NCBI RefSeq assembly: GCF_016526145.1
Contig: NZ_JADDUE010000014.1
Span: 1 to 64,000 of the forward strand
DNA: 64,000 bases
Reading direction: 5' to 3'
Origin: Saccharopolyspora galaxeae
GTDB taxonomy: Bacteria > Actinomycetota > Actinomycetes > Mycobacteriales > Pseudonocardiaceae
Of this stretch, positions 17,337 to 27,257 are shown piece by piece (the first letter of the stretch is position 1; every line of letters starts with the position of its first letter). The translations under genes and the position numbers were made by a program. The notes beneath the pieces were generated by a model that worked only from the letters and a program-made list of their open reading frames with translations, had not been told where the DNA came from and did not search any database.

Positions 17337-18284
17337 CTAGCCCACACACAACCGCAGCCCGCGCTGCGCATAGAAGGCCACGGGGTCGACCGGGCCGCCG
17401 TCGGTGTCGATTTGGAAGTGCAGGTGCGGGCCGGTGGACTGGCCGCGGTTGCCGACCTCGGCGATCGGCTGTCCGGCGCGGACGGGTTGGCCTGGGGTGA
17501 CGTGGTTGGTGTGGTTGTGCCCGTAGGTCGTGACCGTGCCGCCGGGATGCTGCACGCGCACCCGGAGGCCGTAACCGCTGGCGGGGCCTGCGTCGAGCAC
17601 CGTGCCCTCGGCCGCGGCCCCGATCGGCGTGCCGATCGGGGCAGCGAGGTCTTGCCCCTGGTGGAAGTCCCCGTCGCGCGGGCCGAACCCGGAGCTGCAC
17701 CGGCCCGCCGCGGGCACCGCCCAGCCGCCCTGCGAGGCCGGTGGCGTGCTGGCCGCAGCGCGGTAGCGCTCGGCCTGGGCGAGCACCTTCTCGACATACC
17801 AGTCGGCGTGGTTGTAGCCGAAGATCGCTGCGCGGAGGTCGCCGTCGCGGGCGCCGGAATCGCACAGGTAGAACGCGGCGGCATGGGTCGCGTCGTGCGG
17901 GTCGTACCGCGACGGCGGGCTGGCGCCGCCCGGCGGTAGCGGGTGCCGCGCGACCACGGAGGCGAAAGTCGGGGCCAAAAACTGCATCGGCCCCGCCGCT
18001 CCGGCCGAGTTTTCTCCATTGTGGACACCGGGTGCGTCGAGACGCCCGTGGTCGGTTTCGACCTTGCCGACCGCGGCCAGCACGGGCCAGTCCAGCCCCG
18101 GGCACACCGGCGCGGCCTGCTGATAGAGGGCGAGGTAGTCGGCGGGGATGTCGGCCACGGCCTCCGGGCTGGGACCGCTGTCGCTTCCACTGCCGAAGAC
18201 GGAGGTCAACGTCGCGGTGATCGCGGCGATGAGGGTGACGAACACGAGCAGGAGGACGGAGGCGATGCTGGCGGCGAGGCGCAT
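17337..18284 (-). CDS. Lytic transglycosylase-M23 endopeptidase (conjugation wall hydrolase)
   Basis: A 315-residue bifunctional peptidoglycan hydrolase that would open the wall for the transfer apparatus (VirB1-like role). Order: N-terminal membrane segment (about 5-30); SLT-like domain with catalytic Glu in GKVETDHG and the GPMQF motif; then an M23/LytM domain with FHQGQDLAAPIGTPI and GPHLHFQI, giving His, Asp and HxH zinc ligands. All expected residues are present. It is the last gene of the minus-strand transfer operon, seven bases after the replication-relaxation gene. Confidence 0.85.
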   Translation of the reverse strand: MRLAASIASVLLLVFVTLIAAITATLTSVFGSGSDSGPSPEAVADIPADYLALYQQAAPVCPGLDWPVLAAVGKVETDHGRLDAPGVHNGENSAGAAGPMQFLAPTFASVVARHPLPPGGASPPSRYDPHDATHAAAFYLCDSGARDGDLRAAIFGYNHADWYVEKVLAQAERYRAAASTPPASQGGWAVPAAGRCSSGFGPRDGDFHQGQDLAAPIGTPIGAAAEGTVLDAGPASGYGLRVRVQHPGGTVTTYGHNHTNHVTPGQPVRAGQPIAEVGNRGQSTGPHLHFQIDTDGGPVDPVAFYAQRGLRLCVG

Positions 18285-18291
18285 GGCCGGG

Positions 18292-19296
18292 TTACCGCCG
18301 GCCGGGGTGCAGGGTGGGGACGCGCGGTGCGGGTGGTGGCAGGAGCACGGTGGCGCCTGCTGGGGCCGGTGCTTCGGTATCGCTGGCGGCTGCGTGGGTG
18401 CTGAGTTGAGGCCAGCAGCTGGACAGCGCGTCGAGGCTGCGTCGCGGCCCGGGCGAGTCCAGCGGTAGCCACACCGGCCCGGTGGGGTCGCAGCTCGGCT
18501 CGGGTGTGGCGGTCGCGAGGGGCACGGTGGAGGGGTCGTCGAGGCTGGTCCAGGTTCGGTGCAGGGCTCGGCGCGCGGCGGTTTCGCGGCGCGCGGTCGG
18601 TAACCAGATAAGGACTTGCGTGACCTGGCCGGTCGCGCGGGCGAGGTCGTGGTAGCCGGGGAGTTTGCGGGCGAGTTGGGTCAGGGATTCGGTGCCGAGG
18701 TCGATTTCCAGGTACGCGTCGAGTTCGGCGCGGGTGGTGTTCCAGCGGGCGTAGGCGTCGGGCCGGACGAGGTCGCCAAGGTGCCGCGCGCAGCGCGTTT
18801 CCGACCACCAGCAGGTCAGGCCCGCCGCGCCTGGTGGTGCGGTCGCGGCCAGTCGACAGAGAAGGTCGTTGGTGGCGACCTGGTGGGTCAGGCGCAGGCT
18901 GTTGGCGATGGCGAAGGCGCGTTCGCGTCGGTATCCGAGGTCTTTGACCTCGAATCCGTGCTGGGCGGCGAGAATGCTGGCTCCGGCGGGGCCGAGGACG
19001 TAGTGCATGGGCGCGGTGCCGTAGGTGAGAAACGGCTGGAAGCGGTCGAGTACCGACCACTGAAACAAGGTGCGCAGTCGGGCGCGGGTGGCGCGTTCGG
19101 ACGGGAATGCCAGCTGGGTGATTTGGGTGCTGGTTAGTACGCGGTGCTCGTGCACCATCGCGGCCAGCCACCGGTCCCTGGGCGTGAGCCGGGAGACGAG
19201 GAAGACGTGGTGCTCAATCGTGTTGGCCGCCCGCGGGAGGCGCCCGTCGACGCGGGGGTTGCGCAGTGCGCGTTGACGCCAGGCAGGTTTGGGCAT
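18292..19296 (-). CDS. Replication-relaxation family protein
   Basis: A 334-residue protein with a winged-helix-like N-terminus (DRWLAAMVHEHRVLTSTQIT, about 40-60), then RARLRTLFQWSVLDRFQPF and a C-terminal region with YLEIDLGTESLTQLARKL. The YLEIDLGTES segment suggests a nuclease-like core, typical of the replication-relaxation proteins found on actinobacterial plasmids and ICEs. It may help process or replicate the transferred DNA. No relaxase is otherwise present in the window. Family call is by motif memory only. Confidence 0.65.
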   Translation of the reverse strand: MPKPAWRQRALRNPRVDGRLPRAANTIEHHVFLVSRLTPRDRWLAAMVHEHRVLTSTQITQLAFPSERATRARLRTLFQWSVLDRFQPFLTYGTAPMHYVLGPAGASILAAQHGFEVKDLGYRRERAFAIANSLRLTHQVATNDLLCRLAATAPPGAAGLTCWWSETRCARHLGDLVRPDAYARWNTTRAELDAYLEIDLGTESLTQLARKLPGYHDLARATGQVTQVLIWLPTARRETAARRALHRTWTSLDDPSTVPLATATPEPSCDPTGPVWLPLDSPGPRRSLDALSSCWPQLSTHAAASDTEAPAPAGATVLLPPPAPRVPTLHPGRR

Positions 19297-19380
19297 GGCT
19301 CACCTCACAGCATCATGGGGACAAGGGAGGCCGGGCGTGGCAGGAATGTCCGGTGGCGGAAAGCGTCGTGCGCCCCTGGT

Positions 19381-21816
19381 TTATCTGTCCTGAATGGACT
19401 GCGCGGCGCGGAGATGACGGGCGCGGCCGGGGATCGCATCGGGTAGTGCGCGGGTGGTGAGGGTGAACGGGCGGGCGTGTTCGCCGTTGGTGACCAGACG
19501 AGCGGCGGCGTGGTAGGCGCCGAGGTGGGTCAGGTCGTGTTCGGACAGGTGTGGGTGGGTGTGCCGCGCAAGGTCGCGGGCGTCATCGGGCCCTGCGGCG
19601 AAGTAGATTTTCGAGCGGGCGTTGGTGGAAATGCCCTCGCGGAGATCCCGTGGGAGTTGCCCGAGGTGTTGGTGGGCCAGGGTCATCGACAGCCGGAAGC
19701 CGCGGGCTTCGGCGAGCATGTCCTCGATCGGGTAGGGCAGATTGAGGAAGTTGTGTGCTTCGTCGATGACCAGCGAGGCGTCCGGGCGTTCGTGTTGTGG
19801 CCGCTGGGCGCGGCCGGTGGTGGCTTGCCAGGCCTGCGCTACTACCAGGGAACCGACGAGCCGGGTGGTTTCTTCGCCGAGGGAGCCTTTCGGGATGCGC
19901 ACCAGGCAGATGCCGCCTTCGTTGAGCACTGCGGGCATGTCCACTGTGGAGGATCCGGCGGCCAGGGCGTCGCGGACGAACGGTCGCAGCAGGAACGCGC
20001 GGAGTTTGTTCATCAACGGGGCGATGACTTGGCTGCGCGCGGAGTCGGTGAGGTCGTCGTACCAGGCCCAGAATCCGCGCAGGACCGGGTCGTGGATGCG
20101 GGCGAGTACGCGGGCGCGGAAGGCGGGCTCAGTTAGGAGTTTCGGAAGGTCGGCCAGCGTGGCGAGGCCGGTTTGGGCGCGCAGGGTCAGGCAGGCTGCG
20201 CGCATCACGTCGTCGGTGCGTGGGCCCCAGAATGCCGCGTACACCCGGCGGAACACCGATACGAGGTTGTCTACGGTCAGGTCGGTGTCGTCGCCGTCGA
20301 GAGGGTTCAGGCACGGCGGCCTGCGGGAGCTGTCGGCGTCGAAGAGCACCAGTCGCGAGGCGGCCTTGCGGGGGAGCCGGGTGAGCAGGTCGGTGGCGAG
20401 GTCGCCTTTGGGGTCGATGAGCACGAGGCCGCGTCCGGCTTCGGCGTCGTCCAGGAGCAGGTGGGCGAGCAAGGTGGATTTGCCGGACCCGGTGGCGCCG
20501 AGCACGTGCAGGTGGTGGCGGGCATCGGACATGCGCAGCCCGACCGGGCGTCCTTGGCCGGTGTCGGCGTCGCCGAGGGGTTTCACCCCGGGGCCAGGGA
20601 TGGCCACGCCGGGCGGCGGGGCGAGGGCTTTGGAACCGGCGCGGTGCAGGCCCGGGAGGTTGTCGTCGTGCGGGAGGTGGGCCAGCGCGGCGAGTTCGTT
20701 GACCGAGAGCAGATCGCCCCGGCCCAGGCGTCGTTGGTCGACGCGGCGGGTGGGCCGGTACAGGCGGCGGCGGGTGTAGTGGTTGTGGTCGGTGAAGACC
20801 GCGAACGCGGCCGCGAGGGCGTGTGCCCGGCCGCGGGCGGCTTTGCGGGCCGCGCGGAGCTGGTCGGCGTCGGCGTCGGCGGGCAGGTCGGTGGCCACGG
20901 TGTAGCGCACGCGAGTTTCGTACTGGCCGCCTTGCTGCTTGGCGACTATGGCCCGGTTCAGCGCTGAGGTCGCGAGGGAGGTTTGCGGGTCGTGCGCCGG
21001 GGTGCGCGAGGCGGTGGCAGTGCGGCGCCGGTTGCTGCTGTGCGGCGTGAGCAGGTCCAGCACCTGCCCGGCGAGGCTGAATGAGCGGCCGGTGTGCAGC
21101 CGTCGGGCGGCTCGGCGGGCACGGGCGGCCCGGGTTCCGGCGACTGGGCGGGCCAATACCTGTACGCAGGCGTATTCGCCGGTCTGAAGTCCCACCGGAG
21201 CGCCCAGTAGCCCGCGGGTAGGGTCGGCCTCGAAGTTGGTGCGGATCGGCAGCGCTTCGGCACGTCCCAGCCGCAACTGTCCGGCCACCACCACGCGCTG
21301 CTGCCCGCGGTCGGGTTCGGGAAACGGGACCCCGGCGGGTTCGGTGCTGGTGCGCGCGCTGGGCCAGGCGGCTTCCACGGCACGCTCGACCAGGCCGGGT
21401 GGAATCACCCCGGGCACCCACAAGCGCAGTGCGGTACCGGCCTCGGAAAAGGCGTATTCCCAGGCGAGGTGGGGTTGCCCGGACAGCCAGCGCCGCCACG
21501 ACGGGCGCAGTAACCCGAGCAGATTCGACCACACCGCCGCCCCGCCCGCGGCATCCACCGACGGCGGCGCCAGCACGGTCACCACCCGCGCCTCGGCTGC
21601 CCATCGGGCGCGGCAGCGCCGGACCCAGCCGTAGCGGGCCGCGGACAGCGCGGCACCGGCAAGCACCAGCAACGGCCACCCGGTGCCGACCAGGTTCGTG
21701 GCGGTGCCGACAACGCCCCGCACTACAGCGCCAGGGTCTCGTAGCGCGTCTTCCGCCCATCCCGCGATCACCGCGGTCGCACCTACTGTGCTCGACAGAA
21801 TGGTCCCCATTGGCAT
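19381..21816 (-). CDS. Type IV coupling protein (VirD4/TraG family ATPase)
   Basis: An 811-residue membrane ATPase that would hand DNA to the secretion channel. The N-terminus has membrane segments (about 1-60). The ATPase core starts near 430, with Walker A GATGSGKSTLLAHLL (about 440-454), GLVLIDPKGDLA, and Walker B SLVIDEAHNFLN. AHQHLGQLPRDLREGI is the typical segment after it. ATG 21816 follows GAGGAGG by four bases, so the ORF start at 21969 is not used. It lies directly after virB4. Confidence 0.88.
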   Translation of the reverse strand: MPMGTILSSTVGATAVIAGWAEDALRDPGAVVRGVVGTATNLVGTGWPLLVLAGAALSAARYGWVRRCRARWAAEARVVTVLAPPSVDAAGGAAVWSNLLGLLRPSWRRWLSGQPHLAWEYAFSEAGTALRLWVPGVIPPGLVERAVEAAWPSARTSTEPAGVPFPEPDRGQQRVVVAGQLRLGRAEALPIRTNFEADPTRGLLGAPVGLQTGEYACVQVLARPVAGTRAARARRAARRLHTGRSFSLAGQVLDLLTPHSSNRRRTATASRTPAHDPQTSLATSALNRAIVAKQQGGQYETRVRYTVATDLPADADADQLRAARKAARGRAHALAAAFAVFTDHNHYTRRRLYRPTRRVDQRRLGRGDLLSVNELAALAHLPHDDNLPGLHRAGSKALAPPPGVAIPGPGVKPLGDADTGQGRPVGLRMSDARHHLHVLGATGSGKSTLLAHLLLDDAEAGRGLVLIDPKGDLATDLLTRLPRKAASRLVLFDADSSRRPPCLNPLDGDDTDLTVDNLVSVFRRVYAAFWGPRTDDVMRAACLTLRAQTGLATLADLPKLLTEPAFRARVLARIHDPVLRGFWAWYDDLTDSARSQVIAPLMNKLRAFLLRPFVRDALAAGSSTVDMPAVLNEGGICLVRIPKGSLGEETTRLVGSLVVAQAWQATTGRAQRPQHERPDASLVIDEAHNFLNLPYPIEDMLAEARGFRLSMTLAHQHLGQLPRDLREGISTNARSKIYFAAGPDDARDLARHTHPHLSEHDLTHLGAYHAAARLVTNGEHARPFTLTTRALPDAIPGRARHLRAAQSIQDR

Positions 21817-21871
21817 GAGTCCTCCTCTTTCCGGGAGATAGCAAGGAAAACGCCCGCGTTGGGGCCGCGTG

Positions 21872-23749
21872 TCAGACGGAGCCGAGGTCGATCTCACCGT
21901 CAGCGTCGACCGCGAGTTCCTCGGCATGAGCGGTTTCGGCGGCATTCCCGCCGGGCATACTGTCCACAATGGCCTGATCGGGGTCTTGGTCGCTGGCGAG
22001 TTCGGCGGGGTTACTCGTGACCAGGCTGTGCTCGGCGGGGGAGGCCAGGGCTTGGAAGGCGACCCGTTGAGTCCCGGAGGCCAGCAGACCTTGCCCGAGA
22101 TCGGCGGAGAGCAGGAACTGGCGTTCCCCGCCGGAGAGAGCGAAGGTCGTGGTGATCTCGTCGATCGCTTGCGGGGCTTGGCGCAGCAGGATCTGGGTGG
22201 CCGCGTTGGCTACGACGGCTTTGCCCAGGTCGGTGCCGAGCACGTCGGCGGTGTCCTGGGTGGCTACGGTCAGCCCGGCCCAGTGCTTGCGGGCGGCTTT
22301 GGCCAGCCGGAACAGGAACCGGGCGCCTTCGGGTTGTTGCATGAGCAGCCAGCCCTCGTCGACCACGACGAGGCGGGGTCGCTGTTCGGCGGGGTTGGTG
22401 ACCCGTCGCCACACCGCGTCCAGGGCCAGCAGGGTGCCGATGGGTTTGAGCTCGTCGGGCAGGTCGCGCAGCCCGAAGGTGACCAGGTGCCCCTCGGGGC
22501 GGGTGGTGCTCGGCCCGTCGAACAGGCCGGAGAAGGCACCATCGACGTAGGGGTGCAACCGCTCGGCCAGAGTCCGGGCCACCGTGTCCTCGTCGGTGGC
22601 GAGCACGTCGCGCAGCGTGCGCAGGGTTGGGGCTGGGCGGGTCCAGGTGCGTGGGTCGTCGGTCAGGCCGACACTGCGGTAGGTGGTGGTGATCGCGCGG
22701 TCCAGCACGGCGCGTTCAGCCGGGTCCAGGTCGCGTCCGAATAGGACGGCCAGCACGGTGTGCAAGAACAGGCTGCGCCGCGACAACGCATCCGGGGACA
22801 CGCTGCGGCGCCCATCAGCACGGGTGTGGACGGGCAGATCGAAGGGGTTCAGCCGCACACCTGCCTCGCCCAGGCGGATCTGCGTGCCGCCGACAGCTGT
22901 GGTGAGCCGGGCGTACTCGTCCTCGGGGTCGAGCACAGCGACTTCGACGTTGCGGTAGAGGCTGCGCAGCAGTTCCAATTTGACCAAATAGGACTTGCCC
23001 GATCCGGAGCGGCCCAGCACGACGCTGTTGTGGTTGTGCATCCCGGCGGCGAACCGGTCCCAGTGCACCAATCCTTGCGAACCGAGGTTGTAGCCATACA
23101 GCACGCCGTCGGCCACCGCCGGCGAGGCCGGATCGGGCGGAGGCAGATCGGGGCTGGTGAACGGGAAGGCCGCGGCCAGCGCGCTCGTGTCGAACGCGCG
23201 GCGCATCTCGATCAAATCGAGGCCCATCGGCAGGGTGGAAACCCAGCCTTGCATCGAGCGGAACGAGCACGGCTGTGCATCCAGCAGCAGGCTCGCCGCC
23301 AGCGCCCGCACAGCCTGCACCAAGTCGGCCAGTGCCTGCTCGGAGTCGGCGTGCACGCTCAGATACAGCCCGAGCCGGAACAGCTTGCCCTCGCCGCGGG
23401 CGAGCCGGTCGGATAGGTCGTAGGCGTCTTCGGTGGCGGCCTCGACCTGCGGTTCGTGCAGGCGCCCGTGCTCGGCGGTGTGGCGACGGCCGGATTCGAG
23501 TTTGCTGAGTTGTTTGCGCAGGCTCTTCGCGGCGGTGGCGGGGTCGATCGGGGTGATGTGCACGCTCACATCGACCCGGCCGGGATAGGTCAGCAGCGGT
23601 GAGAGCCAGCCCGGGTGGACCTCGCGGGGGTAGCCGGTGATCGCGAAGCTGGCCACCCAGTCGGAACCGACCTGCACATGCCGGGTGCTGATCGCGAGCG
23701 AGTCTGGGGTGAACACCGACGCATCGGTGTTGCGGGCGTGCTGGTGCAT
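21872..23749 (-). CDS. VirB4/TraE-like type IV secretion ATPase
   Basis: A 625-residue motor ATPase of conjugative secretion systems. The N-terminal region resembles the CagE/TrbE/VirB domain. Walker A is VLGRSGSGKSYLVK (about 243-256). AVLDPEDEYARL and the Walker B segment LVVVDEGWLLMQ are canonical, as is GLTVATQDTADVLG. The C-terminus is acidic. Its start overlaps the PrgI stop by one base. With PrgI, the coupling protein and the TrbL-like protein it defines the element as a T4SS-type ICE, not an FtsK/Tra-type AICE. Confidence 0.88.
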   Translation of the reverse strand: MHQHARNTDASVFTPDSLAISTRHVQVGSDWVASFAITGYPREVHPGWLSPLLTYPGRVDVSVHITPIDPATAAKSLRKQLSKLESGRRHTAEHGRLHEPQVEAATEDAYDLSDRLARGEGKLFRLGLYLSVHADSEQALADLVQAVRALAASLLLDAQPCSFRSMQGWVSTLPMGLDLIEMRRAFDTSALAAAFPFTSPDLPPPDPASPAVADGVLYGYNLGSQGLVHWDRFAAGMHNHNSVVLGRSGSGKSYLVKLELLRSLYRNVEVAVLDPEDEYARLTTAVGGTQIRLGEAGVRLNPFDLPVHTRADGRRSVSPDALSRRSLFLHTVLAVLFGRDLDPAERAVLDRAITTTYRSVGLTDDPRTWTRPAPTLRTLRDVLATDEDTVARTLAERLHPYVDGAFSGLFDGPSTTRPEGHLVTFGLRDLPDELKPIGTLLALDAVWRRVTNPAEQRPRLVVVDEGWLLMQQPEGARFLFRLAKAARKHWAGLTVATQDTADVLGTDLGKAVVANAATQILLRQAPQAIDEITTTFALSGGERQFLLSADLGQGLLASGTQRVAFQALASPAEHSLVTSNPAELASDQDPDQAIVDSMPGGNAAETAHAEELAVDADGEIDLGSV

Positions 23750-24771
23750 TACCGGGGCTCCTCGGCATCGGCGGTGGTGATCACGTCGTCGTCGGCGGCG
23801 GTGTGGGCAGGCGCCAGCCGGTCGGGGTTGCAGGCGGCGGCGAGCACGGTGCTGGCCTGGGTGGCGTCGAGGCCGGTGACGGTGATTCCGGCCGGGTGCA
23901 ACAGCTCGGCCGCTTCGGACAGACGCCGGGCCAGGCGGGTTTCGGCCGCGCGGCGCTCAGGTTCGTCGTGCGGTGGGACCGGTGCGCCACGGCTGGGCAG
24001 GAGCCCCGCGAGCCCCCGGCGGGCCGGAAGTGCGGCGCGGGGTTCGCGCAGTACCAGCAACACCTGGCGGCGCAGCAGATCGCTGCTGGCGGCGAGATCG
24101 GCGAGGTAGTCGGCGTGGGCGGTCGCGGCGGCTTCCAACGCCGGATGCGGCAGCGACGGTGCGCGCGCCTCCAGCTCGGCGACCTGTCCGGATACGTCGA
24201 GCCGTTCGGCACGGACCAGGATCTGGGCGGGCGCGGTGAGGCTGTGTGCCCAGCGGGCGAACACCCCGACCAGCGCGTCTTGCTCGCCCGGGGTGCGCAG
24301 GGCGAAGTTCACCGTCGAACATGCCGCCACGACCGCCAGACCGTCGCGGCCGAGGTCGATCACTCCGGCCTCGGAGACGTCCTCGGCCGGCAACCCGATC
24401 CCGGCCGCCGCCGTACCCGGCTGCGGGGCCGTGCTGGTGGCGTGGGCGCTGAGCCACTCGGGCACCGGTGCGATGCCCTGCGGGGCGGCCAGCCGCAGCC
24501 GCGGCCCGAGACGTTGCCGCACGGCGGCGGCCAGTAGCCGATCCAACGACAGCCCGTCACGGGTGCTCAGGACCAGCACCGCGACGGCCCCGGCGAGCAC
24601 GAGCGCGACCACGACGAACACCGGCACCGGCAGCACGTTCTGAGTGGCGCGCCACGCGAGGTAGAGGGCGAGCCCGGTTGCGGTGAACAGGGCGAGTTGC
24701 CGCGCGGTGAGCGGACCGAGCACCCGGTCCTCGATGTCGACATCGGCGGGAATCTTCACCGGAGCACTCAT
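23749..24771 (-). CDS. PrgI/VirB3-like conjugation membrane protein
   Basis: A 340-residue protein. The N-terminus, KIPADVDIEDRVLGPLTARQ, is the PrgI family opening, followed by two membrane segments (about 28-70). PrgI is the Gram-positive counterpart of VirB3 and is usually encoded directly upstream of VirB4, as here. The remaining 270 residues are an Ala/Leu-rich cytoplasmic extension with helical character, longer than the usual PrgI, resembling PrgI-fused SCO6880-type proteins of actinomycetes. Confidence 0.75.
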   Translation of the reverse strand: MSAPVKIPADVDIEDRVLGPLTARQLALFTATGLALYLAWRATQNVLPVPVFVVVALVLAGAVAVLVLSTRDGLSLDRLLAAAVRQRLGPRLRLAAPQGIAPVPEWLSAHATSTAPQPGTAAAGIGLPAEDVSEAGVIDLGRDGLAVVAACSTVNFALRTPGEQDALVGVFARWAHSLTAPAQILVRAERLDVSGQVAELEARAPSLPHPALEAAATAHADYLADLAASSDLLRRQVLLVLREPRAALPARRGLAGLLPSRGAPVPPHDEPERRAAETRLARRLSEAAELLHPAGITVTGLDATQASTVLAAACNPDRLAPAHTAADDDVITTADAEEPR

Positions 24772-25886
24772 CAGCGATCACTCCCAGCAGCAGGCGGGTC
24801 GTCGGGGTCGGTCGGCAGGTTTTCCAGCGCCAGCAGTTGCTGCCGCGGGTGGTGTGCGGGCTGGTGCGGCCACGACGACTCGGGCCGGGACGTTCGCCCC
24901 GGTCGCGGTCGCGGCCGAGGCGCGGTCGCCAACGGCAGCGGGTATTGCCCGTGCTTGTCCGGGCGCAGCCCGCGATAGGCGTCCGGCAGCCTCGGAGCGG
25001 GCGGTCGGGCGCGGCGAGGACGGCGGGCGCGTGCCGTCGGGTGGACGCTGCCGTCGCGGCGCAGCAACGGCTGCTGTCCCGGCACCCGGCTCGGCCCAGT
25101 CGGCTCGGGCTGCGCCGACTCCGATGTCGCCGCACTAGGCCGAGCCTGGCTGGTGAAGGGCCCGACCAGCGGTAGGTGATGCTGCTGGCCGGGCTCCGTG
25201 CTGACCGGCAGTGCGCCGGACTGCCCGGCACGGGGCGGACGGGCCGCCGCGCGCACCCGGCCGTTGCGGAACAGCAGGGCTTCCTGATCGTGGTCCGTGG
25301 CCGCAGCGCCCGACGGCGGTGCTGGGTCGTCGGCGAGGGTGCGGCGGCCAGTGCGATCCGGGGCGTGGCGGGTCGGGATCGGCAACATGGTCTGCTGCCC
25401 CGGCTGCGTCTCGTGCCGTGCCGCGCCTGGCCCCAGATCGGGAGGCAGTGCCCGCCGATGCGGCTGCACCGTCCTAGCTCCCTCAGCGTCGGCCTCGACC
25501 GAGAACAACGCGCCTTGCTTCCCTCGCGGACCCGAGGACTTGTTCGGACGTTGCCGACGCTGCGCATAGCGCTCGTGGGGCGGTTTTTTCGGCTTGGTGC
25601 GCTTCAACCCCTCGAAGGGCATCACGTACTGGCCGCGGGAATCGGTCCGCGCCCGCGCGTACGGATCGCCGGGCTCAGCCGGGGGCGTAGGAGCCGAAGG
25701 CGTTTTCCGTGCCCGCCCGGCACGGCCACCGCCGCCACCGACCATGCCCAGGGTTTTGTAGGCAATGAATCCGCGCACGAGCCCGCCGAGGAAGGACGAT
25801 CCGCCTCCTTTGATCGCACCGAGAACCCAAAACGGGATTTTGATCAAGACATAACACAGGGCGAGAGCCACCAAAAAGTGAATCAT
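24771..25886 (-). CDS. Pro/Arg-rich membrane protein of the transfer operon
   Basis: A 371-residue protein with one or two N-terminal membrane segments (FLVALALCYVLIKIPFWVLG, then a Gly-rich turn). A long Pro/Arg/Gln-rich tail follows, with no recognised domain. The tail repeats short elements such as PGQQ plus a hydrophobic pair (QQTMLPI, QQHHLPL, QQPLLR, QQLLAL), and also GQYVMPF/GQYPLPL. These look like disordered binding motifs. Start ATG 25886 gives the cleanest N-terminus. It is probably a structural or scaffolding part of the conjugation machine. Confidence 0.55.
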   Translation of the reverse strand: MIHFLVALALCYVLIKIPFWVLGAIKGGGSSFLGGLVRGFIAYKTLGMVGGGGGRAGRARKTPSAPTPPAEPGDPYARARTDSRGQYVMPFEGLKRTKPKKPPHERYAQRRQRPNKSSGPRGKQGALFSVEADAEGARTVQPHRRALPPDLGPGAARHETQPGQQTMLPIPTRHAPDRTGRRTLADDPAPPSGAAATDHDQEALLFRNGRVRAAARPPRAGQSGALPVSTEPGQQHHLPLVGPFTSQARPSAATSESAQPEPTGPSRVPGQQPLLRRDGSVHPTARARRPRRARPPAPRLPDAYRGLRPDKHGQYPLPLATAPRPRPRPGRTSRPESSWPHQPAHHPRQQLLALENLPTDPDDPPAAGSDR

Positions 25887-25933
25887 GAACGCACCAAGCT
25901 GCGATTCGTGACTGCGACAACGGAGCGCCGGGG

Positions 25934-26806
25934 TCAAAACAGTGCGATTCCGCCGGGCAAGAAGAACAGTTTCAATGCCGCCACCAGCGCGAAAGACTGG
26001 CCGATCTGGATCACCAGGGTTCCGGCGAAAGCTTTCCACCACCAGAAAGCGATCGACTCGGTATGCGGCAACGCATGGCACATGAGCAACAGCGGCGCGG
26101 CGGCGAGCAGGAGGATGGTCAGCATCAACCGCACGACATAGGTCAGCAACACCACCAGCAGCATCCCGAGCAAAGCCAGCGCGACGAACACCAACAACAG
26201 GCTGCCGCCGTCGAGATCGTGCAGGAGCGTGTCCGCCATGGCTTGCCCGACCTGATTCGGATCCAGATTGCTCCCCAAGATCGCCCGGGAGAACGCATTA
26301 GCCACGTCGATCGCATAGCCGGCGAACAGCAACGAGAAGTTCGCTGCGATGAACCCGACCACGATCCGAGGCAGAATCTCTTTGATCGACGCCCGCGTCT
26401 GCAACGTGTGGTAGGCCAGCACCACGAGCCCGGCGACCGAGACGACGAGTGTGTACGACAGCAGCACGATGTGGCGGGACTGCTCCCAGATTCCGCTGAG
26501 AACCGGCACCTCGTCCAACTTCGGGGTCACCAGCAGCGAGTCCGACAGCAACCCGAGCACCTCGCTGAGCCCCGGCGTGACCAGGGCCGTGAAAAAACTC
26601 CCGATCGCCTCCGAGACGCAGGCTGGGAGGTTGAACAAGCCGCATTCGCTGGCAGGTGCGGAATCGCCGGGTTCGGGCACCGGAGCCGTCGGGGCCGATA
26701 CCGGCGATGACACCGGAGGTAGCTGGGCTTCTGCGGGAGCGGCAAGGCCCGCAAGCACTGTCAGCGCCAGCAGTACCATCACCGGCACGCGCAGAATCGG
26801 ACGCAT
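25934..26806 (-). CDS. VirB6/TrbL-like polytopic membrane protein
   Basis: A 290-residue protein with a cleavable signal peptide (ending AEA-Q near 27), a Pro-rich spacer, a cysteine pair (ECGLFNLPAC) and five or six membrane segments from about 110 to the end (for example VLLSYTLVVSVAGLVVLAY). This topology matches the channel protein TrbL/VirB6 of T4SS loci. It lies between the pilin-like gene and the Pro-rich protein in the transfer operon. Confidence 0.7.
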   Translation of the reverse strand: MRPILRVPVMVLLALTVLAGLAAPAEAQLPPVSSPVSAPTAPVPEPGDSAPASECGLFNLPACVSEAIGSFFTALVTPGLSEVLGLLSDSLLVTPKLDEVPVLSGIWEQSRHIVLLSYTLVVSVAGLVVLAYHTLQTRASIKEILPRIVVGFIAANFSLLFAGYAIDVANAFSRAILGSNLDPNQVGQAMADTLLHDLDGGSLLLVFVALALLGMLLVVLLTYVVRLMLTILLLAAAPLLLMCHALPHTESIAFWWWKAFAGTLVIQIGQSFALVAALKLFFLPGGIALF

Positions 26807-26808
26807 GA

Positions 26809-27201
26809 TCAGGCTCCGACCAGGCCGCGGAGAATGCCCACGACCACCGGCGCCAGCGCGGCCAGCACATATCCGAACGCGGCGTTGCGAAAGCAGCCTT
26901 TGGCCTTTTCCACTTCGCCGGGATCGCCACCGGCCAGTAGATACCGGACTCCGCCGATCGTGAGGAACACCGTCGCGACTAGCGCGAGAACCCCCATAAT
27001 CCAGGTCCGGATATTGATCAACAGCTCACCCAGCGACCCCACCAGCGCCACGACCTGGGTCGTGGTTGCCTGCGCCGGACAGGCAGCCACCATCACGGCG
27101 GTCGCAGCAAAGAGGGTCAGCACCAGCGCGCGGCGCAGAGTCGGCCGGGACGGCAGGAAAGGGCGGGCACGAACCGAACGCGGCCGGGACGTGTGGGCCA
27201 T
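26809..27201 (-). CDS. VirB2/TrbC-like pilin or small membrane subunit
   Basis: A 130-residue protein: Arg-rich N-terminus, signal peptide (ending AQA-T near 48), then two hydrophobic helices separated by a short basic loop (TIGGVRYLLAGGDPGEVEKA). This is the typical two-helix layout of TrbC/VirB2-like subunits in Gram-positive transfer loci. ATG 27201 has GGAGG upstream, favouring it over the ORF start at 27261. Confidence 0.65.
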   Translation of the reverse strand: MAHTSRPRSVRARPFLPSRPTLRRALVLTLFAATAVMVAACPAQATTTQVVALVGSLGELLINIRTWIMGVLALVATVFLTIGGVRYLLAGGDPGEVEKAKGCFRNAAFGYVLAALAPVVVGILRGLVGA

Positions 27202-27257
27202 GACGGCACCTCCGGGACAGCGGTGATCGGACAGGCACAGGGCGGGGTGATCGGGGC